Source of the DNA: Megalobrama amblycephala
Lineage: Eukaryota; Chordata; Actinopteri; Cypriniformes; Xenocyprididae
DNA: 64,000 nt
NCBI RefSeq assembly: GCF_018812025.1
Contig: NC_063051.1
Location: forward strand, 3,950,896 to 4,014,895
Direction: 5' to 3'
Shown here piece after piece: positions 56,901 through 64,000 of the stretch. Below the pieces are notes generated by a model. The model saw only the letters and a program-made list of their open reading frames with translations, ran no database searches and was not told the origin of the DNA. The stretch's first letter is position 1, and each line of letters begins with the position of its first letter. A program made the translations under genes and the position numbers.

Positions 56901-58693
56901 AAGGGATAGTTCACCCCCCAAAAAATGAAAATTCTTTCATCATTTCCTCACCCTCATGTTGTTCCAAACCTGTATGAGTTTCTCTCTTATGCTGAACACA
57001 AAAGAAGATATTTTAAAGAATGTTGGTAATCAAGTATCTGACGGCAGCCATTGACCTCCATAGACGTCAATGGCTACCGTCAACTGTCTGGTTACCAACA
57101 TACCAACATTGTTTTGCGATCAGCAGAAGAGAGAAACTCATACAGGTTTGGAACAACATGAGGGTGAGTAAACGATGAAAGAATTTTCATTTTTGGGTGA
57201 ACCATCCCTTTAAAGTCACAGAGCTCTCAGTTTCAAGGCATTTGTGTAGCAGCTAATGCTTAAACACCTTTAGATACAATACTTTTTACCTGTTTTCTGC
57301 AGGATGATGGAAGGAGGCTGATGCACTTAGCGGACACCATCGAGGAAGGCTCCATGCCCAAGGAGCTGTCAGACATCATCCTGAGGTTGTGGAAGGACTC
57401 GGGTATCCAAGCGTGCTTTGAAAGGGCCTCCGAATATCAGCTCAACGACTCTGCCGGATAGTACGGACCCCTAATTAGTCTTTTAAAGCATTAAATACCA
57501 GTCACCAAGGCTTTAATGTCCATGATCAAAATTATCTTTGAAACATGAAGTATAGGAAAATATTGTATTGATTCTCTTTATCTCCAAGCTATCTGTGTGA
57601 CCTGGAGAGACTGATCCAACCTGGCTATGTCCCTACTGAACAGGACGTCCTGCGATCAAGAGTGAAGACCACCGGTATCATCGAGACCCAGTTCGGCTTA
57701 AAGGACCTCAACTTCAGGTACACTAAACAAAGTCACCTCAGAAAGAGCCTCCCCAATAATGACAATGGCATGAAGTTAAACTGCCCAACGACCATCATCA
57801 TCTCAAGAGAGAAAAAAACATTTTTAATAATGTAAATGTTTTAAGAACAATTAAACGAGAATGGACACCAATGTCATATTAAGTGATGTTCTTGGTCTGC
57901 AGGATGTTTGATGTGGGCGGTCAGCGCTCAGAGAGGAAGAAGTGGATCCATTGCTTTGAAGGTGTGACCTGTATCATCTTCATCGCTGCATTGAGCGCAT
58001 ACGACATGGTGCTGGTGGAGGATGATGAAGTGGTAAATTTCCATTTGCGGTCCAAGAATGAAACTAACAGTATTACTACAGTATTACTTTGGTGCATTTT
58101 AGTAACAGAAACCCTGTTTTTCCTGTACTTTCAACCAAAGAACCGAATGCATGAGAGTCTCCACCTGTTCAACAGCATTTGTAACCATCGTTACTTTGCC
58201 ACCACATCCATTGTGCTCTTCCTCAACAAGAAGGATGTCTTCTTGGAGAAGATCAAGAAAGCTCATCTGAGCATGTGCTTCCCTGATTATGATGGTGAGA
58301 CCTCGAAACAGCATCAATATAACCAGAAACAAAAAGCTTGATTCTTTAACATACAAGTTCTAAAAACATGAACATTTTCAGTGGGGATAAATCATGGAAC
58401 AACACTTCTAATTATTAAGAACCAAAGGTCAAAATTAAGATACCATTTTGTGAAATGATATGCGAAACTATGCTAAAAAAATATAATGCATACCTCTCTC
58501 AGGTCCCAACACCTTTGAGGATGCTGGTAACTACATCAAGGTGCAGTTCTTAGATCTGAACTTGCGACGAGACATCAAAGAAATCTACTCCCACATGACC
58601 TGTGCCACAGACACAGAGAACGTCAAGTTTGTGTTTGATGCCGTAACAGACATTATCATCAAAGAAAATCTCAAAGACTGCGGTCTCTTCTAA
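53059..58693 (+). CDS. gnat1: Rod transducin alpha subunit (G protein alpha, GNAT1)
   Basis: Eight exons join in frame to 350 residues, the exact GNAT1 length: 53059-53164, 55486-55528, 55681-55822, 57303-57460, 57589-57717, 57903-58032, 58141-58294, 58503-58693. Exon sizes 43, 142, 158, 129, 130 and 154 are those of the Gi/transducin family. It couples photo-activated rhodopsin to cGMP phosphodiesterase on rod disc membranes. Visible: [12 protein letters not shown] start with Gly2 for N-acylation, P-loop GAGESGKST (36-44), switch I Arg174, switch II DVGGQ with Gln200, NKKD (265-268), TCAT (about 322-325), and C-terminal CGLF with Cys347, the pertussis-toxin site and rhodopsin contact. The N-terminus and 350-residue length exclude cone GNAT2 (354). 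All motifs are intact, so the gene looks functional. It lies about 3.3 kb downstream of the sema3f stop, same strand. Confidence 0.97.
53894..53932. repeat. TA microsatellite in gnat1 intron 1
   Basis: (TA)n of about 19 units following a short CA run. Confidence 0.95.
54330..55475. mobile_element. Older CAAAAGTTTGGGG-family copy split by a newer element
   Basis: The left part ends 'aataaatgctgttctcttca ... aagaatcctgaaaaca' at about 54475. The right part resumes 'tatcatcattcccacaaaga ... aagaaatgtttctt' at about 55393. Joined, these follow the order seen at 28793-28950. The interruption is the TA-flanked element 54477-55392. It is in gnat1 intron 1. Confidence 0.7.
54477..55392. mobile_element. 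916-bp Tc1/mariner-like foldback, nested
   Basis: Inverted ends CAGTACAGTCCAAAAGTTTG extend about 150 bp with high identity, flanked by TA (54475-54476, 55393-55394). The interior holds a second terminus of a related family (TA-CACTACCGTTCAAAAGTT near 54880), so it is itself composite. No transposase frame. Confidence 0.85.
55890..55990. repeat. Island of the ACCATGGTAC family in gnat1 intron 3
   Basis: Contains ataccagagtactg, ataccattgtattt and gtaccatggtatt. Confidence 0.5.
56030..56560. mobile_element. Diverged copy of the 1943-2300 MITE type
   Basis: Shares 'gggatatgggtaaggt', 'agggacaggtttggt', 'ggtcaacattgtaattata' and 'gtgcattgtatcaaatgatt' with 1943-2300. The ends are not clean and there may be two overlapping copies. 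Confidence 0.55.
56902..57209. mobile_element. TTAA foldback MITE (AGGGATAG family), complete, in gnat1
   Basis: TTAA at 56898-56901 and 57210-57213. AGGGATAGTTCACCCC at the left and GGGTGAACCATCCCT at the right. The two arms are near-perfect complements throughout (cattgacctccatagacg / cgtcaatggctaccgtc at the loop). It ends about 90 bp before exon 4. This is the best-preserved copy in the window. Confidence 0.92.
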
Positions 58694-59650
58694 ACAAGCC
58701 ATACGTGGGAAGAGGTGAATATGTTGTAATAGTAATATAATATGATAAGTATTGCATTATGTTGTTCTAGCATATCAAACATCAATACAATTTCTATATG
58801 TGCATAATTAAAGTGTCATTCTTCTTTTACAGAGTGGCTTAATCAACAAAACCCAATACTGACCCATTGCCCCTTCTCGTTTTCCTCCCTGGGTAATGAG
58901 GAATTCTCCAACGCACACATCCACATCCACACACACACACACACCCACACACACACAAGGGAATTGAATTGATTGCATCTAGAAGAAATGATATTGTTGC
59001 AGTTGGGATCTACATTTGATTAAACACTCTGCATTTAATTAAATATCAGAGCCTAATACATATTCATAGCAGCAAGTCATATATAACAACACATGCAGCC
59101 TCACCCTGTTTGAAGACCTGGCTCTTATGAGGGGTGTATGGGGTTTGGCCCTATTAGTTTTCCGCAGTGATCTATCCTGTAGATTTGCAACTACATGCAG
59201 CTGCAGACCAAATAACGAAACTTCTGAAACACCTGCATATGCACTTCAGCGTAATGTTTTGCAAGAGCACATTATGAAGTCCAGAGTATTTCAGTTATAT
59301 GTTATAGCAGGTACTAACTGTATAAAGTTCATACTTAAGCTGATTGAGAAAACTTTACTGGGATGCAAAGTTCTGTTATTAACAGAGGGGTTATATCATG
59401 TTATGTCCCATGATCAGAATCTCTATGTAAGATGGATGACTTGGATGAAAAGATAGCTTGTAATAATATTTCAGTAAGATGCTTAGCTCAGGAGCACGGT
59501 TAGCTAGCTCTGAGACGAAGAACAATGTTTGAGTGAATTGATTAAATTACGACAGCAAATATTGATTAAAAGGGCACAACTGACTGCAAAAATCATAAAC
59601 ATCCATGTAAATGTAAATTGAATGAATAAAGCTTCTGTAGAAAAGATTGA
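58694..59650 (+). other. gnat1: gnat1 3' UTR with a probable UTR intron
   Basis: After the TAA (58691-58693) there is a donor AGAG|GTGAAT (intron starts 58715) and an acceptor with a pyrimidine tract, CTTTTACAG|AGTGG (exon resumes 58833). Such an untranslated last exon is known for other Gi-family genes. A canonical AATAAA is at 59625-59630. A CA repeat occupies 58929-58957. Confidence 0.55.
58929..58957. repeat. CA microsatellite in gnat1 3' UTR
   Basis: Imperfect (CA)n with one CC interruption. Confidence 0.95.
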
Positions 59651-59750
59651 ACCTGATGTGTTTGTACTTTAAGCGTCCTGGTTGATGATGGGATGATCCG
59701 GTGTGCTTACATAATATATTAGTATGTTATTAATAAATATTGATTATATT

Positions 59751-60253
59751 TACAGTACTGTGCAAAAGTCTTAGGCCACCACCAGCTTTGTTGTTTTAGC
59801 AATGTTTTAATGACCATCCATATTTATTTTGTAGTCTCTTTATTACAACACAAACAGAAAATACAGGAAATACGTACACAAAATGTAAAAAAAATACCAA
59901 AAAAAAAAAAAAAGAAAATTTTTTCTTTAAGCAAAAATCAGTATTTAGTGTGACCTCTTAGACTTCTTCCATTTTCACAAAAATGAAACTCTGAGAAAGT
60001 TTTCTTGGCCTAGAAGTTTTCCATCCCATTTAGGTTTAAGAGAGCCAGTTCCTGCTGTTGCTCAAGTGTCAGGGGAGGTCACTAAATACTTGCCACTTAG
60101 GTATATAAAAGCTGTTTTTTTCCCTGTTTTTTAATACTGCATACAAATTTACTTTATCTTCTGGTTATATTCTAATAAAGACACAGAGAAATAATTATAT
60201 GGTTATTATATCATTGCTAAAACGGTGGCCTAAGACTTTTGCACAGTACTGTA
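59751..60253. mobile_element. Tc1/mariner-like MITE, TA-flanked
   Basis: The ends are a perfect inverted repeat of at least 28 bp beginning CAGTACTGTGCAAAAGTC, each bordered by TA. The internal 450 bp has no ORF. TA duplication and a CAGT start are typical of Tc1/mariner. Confidence 0.85.
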
Positions 60254-60542
60254 TGTACATTTTATCATCAATTTACTGATTTATACTTAACTTATATTTA
60301 ATTATAATATTAATTTATAATTTATTTCCTAGCATATACAACTTCCATAACATTAATTTCATTTAGAATTATTTGTTTTATGAATATAGATTTTTTTTTA
60401 TTATTTCATATATTATGAAAATTATGTGCACATTTAATGACATAATAATAAAATATAATTTTAATAATAAATATAATATTTTATTTTTGTTTAATTATAT
60501 AAAAAATATATTAATTATTTGTAAAAATGTGGTGCCCCTTAA

Positions 60543-61492
60543 AGGTGCCCTAGAACTTTTTAAAAAAATATGTAATATAAGTCTAAGGTGTCCCCTGAAT
60601 GTGTCTGTGAAGTTTCAGCTCAAAATACCCCATAGATTTTTTTTAATTTTTTTAACTGCCTATTTTGGGGCATCATTATAAATGAGCCGATTCAAGGCTA
60701 CTGGCCCTTTAATTCTCCTGCTCCACGCCCACAGAGCTCGCGCTTGCCTTGAACAGTGCATAAACAACGTTTACACAGCTAATATAACCCTCAAATGGAT
60801 CTTTACAAAGTGTTCGTCATGCATGCGGCATGCATGCATCGGATTATGTGAGTATTGTATACTGTTATATTGTTTACATTTGATTCTGAATGAGTTTGAG
60901 GCTGTGCTCCGTGGCTAACGGGTAATGCTACACTGTTGGAGAGATTTATAAAGAATGAAGTTGTGTTTATGCATTATACAGACTGCAAGTGTTTAATAAT
61001 GAAAATAGCGACGGCTCTTGTCTCCGTGAATACAGTAAGAAACGATGGTAACTTTAACCACATTTAACAGTACATTAGCAACATGCTAACGAAACATTTA
61101 GAAAGACAATTTACAAATATCACTAAAAATATCATATCATGGATCATGTCAGTTATTATCGCTCCATCTGCCATTTTTCGCTATTGTTCTTGCTTGCTTA
61201 CCTAGTCTGTTGATTCACCCGTGCAGATCCAGACGTTACTGGCTGCCCTTGTCTAATGCCTCGATCATGGGCTGGCATATGCAAATATTGGGGGCGTACA
61301 TCCCGACTGTTACGTAACAGTCGGTGTTATGTTGAGATTCGCCTGTTCTTCGGGGGTCTTTTAAACAAATGAGATTTATATAAGGAGGAGGAAACAGTGG
61401 AGTTTGAGACTCACTGTATGTCATTTCCATGTACTGAACTCTTGTTATTTGACTATGCCGAGATAAATTCAATTTTTCATTCGAGGGCACCT
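60543..61492. mobile_element. 950-bp TTAA-flanked DNA transposon, non-autonomous
   Basis: TTAA at 60539-60542 and 61493-61496 flank ends AGGTGCCCTAGAA and (complement) AGGTGCCCTCGAA. No transposase frame is present. TTAA targets fit piggyBac or Kolobok. The interior is unusually GC/CpG-rich for the flank (for example ctcgcgcttgcc, gacggctcttgtctccg) and holds two tatgcaaat/gcatgcatgc motifs. Confidence 0.8.
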
Positions 61493-61496
61493 TTAA

Positions 61497-63588
61497 CACC
61501 AGTATCTGCAGGTTTATTAATGGATCTGTTCCAGTGGCTTTGTATTAGTGTTATAAATATTCTAAATATATTTATATTCAAATATCGGGGGGTTCAATAC
61601 AACTTAAAAATATACAGTTTAAACTGTGCTTAATAGAATGACTGTAGAGTATCACTCGCTGATGTGAAAAAGATTCTATTTTGTGCCTTTTGCAGTTTCA
61701 ACTCAATCATGTTAGACTGTCAAACAGTTTCGCCAAGTCATGGTTTTAATTTTGATTTGATAAAATGCACAGTGTAGACATCCACCTTCGTCTCTTTGGA
61801 CTAAAGGTTAAATTACAATAAAATCAACAAGCAGATCAACATTAATCTAATCAACTTTAATTAGAATACTTGTATTTGATAAAAACAAATCTGAATAAAT
61901 ATCAACCCCTAATTACTGAGAGTATCCTCCATATGTTCCCCAAGGAAATTATAATCTGTAATAACAACAAAATTAATTCTTCTCTCTTAAGAATGCTGAT
62001 CGTACTCCGAATCCCTTATTTTTGACTTTTGTTCAGAAAACATATGCACCAACATTTAAGCATTAAAAGAGAAAAAGTTAATGTTACTGACACATTACAT
62101 GCATATCACCTCTGAGTGACTGCATTATGGCAAACTACTGATCCTGAGGACTGAAGAAAAATGAAAATTGCAAATTGTTAAAGGCACATGGTTTTTTTTT
62201 TGTTTTGTTTTTTGTTAAATAATGTCATATTTGGTCCAAGATTTGTTACATTTTTAATGCACGTAAATGTTTGCTTGTTTGTTTACACACAAAATAGAGG
62301 AGTGGAGACAAATTACTACTTGTCCAGACCTAATCGAGAGAGAATCTACGGCACTTCCTCGACCCGCTGTGTGAAATGTACCAAATTATATGAGGTTTGC
62401 TCTGTCAAAATACATGAATGAGTGGAGATTTTAAACTTACCAAACGTGTATGCTACATGACCTTTCTAATTTTATCACAATACACTGACAGCAACAACAG
62501 AATGGGTACAGCTGGAATTATGAAATCATGCAATGCACTAAAAAAAATAGGCCACAGTGTTCTACACCTTGCAAACCAAGGCGAAAAATGAACAATGAAG
62601 AAACGAATAATGTGTCATATTGCAAAGTGAAAAAAGTCATTAGAATGCAGTTTGATTTGTAATAAGTGAAGCCCATCTGTTGTGCATGTTCCTGAAAGGC
62701 GTATACTGGATAAACAACTGTTTTTCTAGTATAAAGCTTATTTGAGAGCTTGTTCCTTGAGAAGAAAATCTGAAACATTCATACCATCTCTCAAACGATT
62801 AGAGCCCTTTATAATACTAGGTCAAGTTTCATTAAACATGGCACTGAAGAAAACGTGTAACACACTGAGTGTAAACACTCGATGCACAATGCAGAAGCCG
62901 ATCTTTCCCTATGAATAAAAAACAATTATGCGATGGATTTTACGATTCTGAAGAGTCAAACTTCCCTGAATGTACTTTATGCTGTGGACTTTGCTGGTTG
63001 GATCTGAATGTAACCAAACCCAGTCCAGCTTAAGAATGACACTTCCGTGTACAAAAAAAATAAAAAAAAAAAAAAAATACAACACCACAACAAAACATAC
63101 TGGTTGATTTGTTGACCAAATACCTTGCCACTCCATGTGCAAAAAGAGACTGTAAAGTTCTCTGATCGGAGAGTTATTGAACCCCTCCAGGGGGTTTGTA
63201 AGTGTTGAGACCTCCAGGGGGCAGTACTGATGTCAGGACAGCCCCACCATGTGGTCTATTTGCCTCATGTATATGCTCTTTAGAGGAAGGCCATAACGTC
63301 TCTCTTCAGGAATCCTTTCACACTATTGGACAAATGAAAATATGTCATTCTTATTTCTATGACCACTTTCAAGATTTCATAATGTCCCTGACAAAATACC
63401 AGATTAAACACTTTAAAAACAACATTTTAATGTTGTTCAAACTTAAAAACTTAAAGTTTATATTTTCAGATTTGAAAATGTGCCCTAAGAAGCTGAACAA
63501 AGATAACAAAAACAAAGCTGGTAATGGCTGATTGTAATTCATTAAAAATAAATAAATAAATAAATTAATAAATTAATTAATTAATTAA
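61497..63588. other. Downstream flank, no gene recognised
   Basis: AT-rich. 62480-63330 looks lower in recognisable repeats than the surroundings, and could be the 3' UTR of a minus-strand neighbour (SLC38A3 follows GNAT1 in human). No coding exon can be shown. A poly-A/T tract lies at 63053-63077. Confidence 0.4.
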
Positions 63589-64000
63589 AGGGGTCATGAC
63601 ATGGCAAATCAAATTTGCCTTTAGGCAAGGTTTTTGTACCATTAAAACATTCTGCAAAATTCTTAAAATGTCCTCTTTATAACAAACAATGCATTTATTA
63701 AGCTCCAAAAATGGCTTGTTTTGATATTGCAGGATCTGTGATGTCACACAGGCAAATACATTTGCATATGATTGCCTCCAGAGCAAGGCATCAACATATA
63801 TACACATCATCACAGCACAGGCCCCACCCACTGGCATTCAGCTGCTTAACGACTGACATTTGCCTATTCCAGATGAGAGTCGCATTGAGTCGAGTAAAAA
63901 AGCAAATAGAACTCATTATAATCACTGACATGGTCTACACTGACTGAATACATTATACAGAAGTGTATCTTGAGTCTGTTGACAACAGGACAAATGGAAG
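63589..64000. mobile_element. TTAA-flanked element, runs off the window
   Basis: It starts AGGGGTCATGACATGG after TTAA (63585-63588), itself at the end of a TAAA/TTAA simple repeat (63541-63588). The shape matches the other TTAA-bounded elements in the window. The right end is outside. Confidence 0.6.

Noticed and set aside
57883..58341. Separate 152-residue gene
   Set aside because: It is gnat1 exons 6 and 7 read through the open 108-nt intron.
61236..61633. Open frames on both strands near the end of the TTAA element
   Set aside because: They fall in the non-autonomous transposon and have no domain.

Overview
The window is vertebrate nuclear DNA from a teleost fish, most likely a cyprinid (zebrafish, carp or goldfish type). 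The evidence is intron-split genes with GT-AG junctions, long CA/GT and AAAG microsatellites, and many short non-autonomous DNA transposons of kinds abundant in cyprinid genomes. I see no bacterial, viral or CRISPR content. The species and the a/b ohnolog cannot be settled from the sequence alone.

Two protein-coding genes, both on the plus strand, account for all the coding sequence I can support. (1) A class 3 semaphorin whose 18 coding exons splice to a 798-residue protein. I identify it as sema3f, a secreted axon-guidance and anti-angiogenic ligand of neuropilin/plexin. It has a CpG-rich promoter and an untranslated first exon at about 3.8-4.35 kb, a start codon at 5142, a 30.8 kb second intron, and the other 17 coding exons between 36.1 and 49.8 kb. 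(2) gnat1, the rod photoreceptor transducin alpha subunit: eight coding exons at 53.06-58.69 kb giving the canonical 350 residues with every signature residue intact. A likely extra intron lies in its 3' UTR. The head-to-tail order SEMA3F-GNAT1 is also that of human 3p21.3, so this is conserved vertebrate synteny. The two genes do not share a pathway; they are neighbours by descent.

Layout: 1-3.77 kb is an upstream flank with nested repeats; 3.77-51.2 kb is sema3f including UTRs; 51.2-53.05 kb is the intergenic stretch and gnat1 promoter, with a near-palindromic MARE/NRL-like site 250 bp before the ATG; 53.06-59.65 kb is gnat1; 59.65-64 kb is a repeat-rich downstream flank with no recognisable gene.

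Most of the non-coding structure is mobile DNA. At least seven copies or fragments belong to one TTAA-bounded foldback family whose ends read AGGGATAGTTCACCC. Other TTAA-bounded families, TA-bounded Tc1/mariner-like MITEs, an 8-bp-TSD hAT-like MITE, a THAP-domain transposon relic, a 633-bp foldback with a repetitive stem, and a tRNA-Arg(CCT)-like pseudogene are also present. Several are nested, so relative ages can be read. I did not find an undescribed biological system. The observations most worth following are the in-frame, stop-free gnat1 intron 6, the MARE-like element, the duplicated block flanking the last sema3f exon, and the nested foldback elements.
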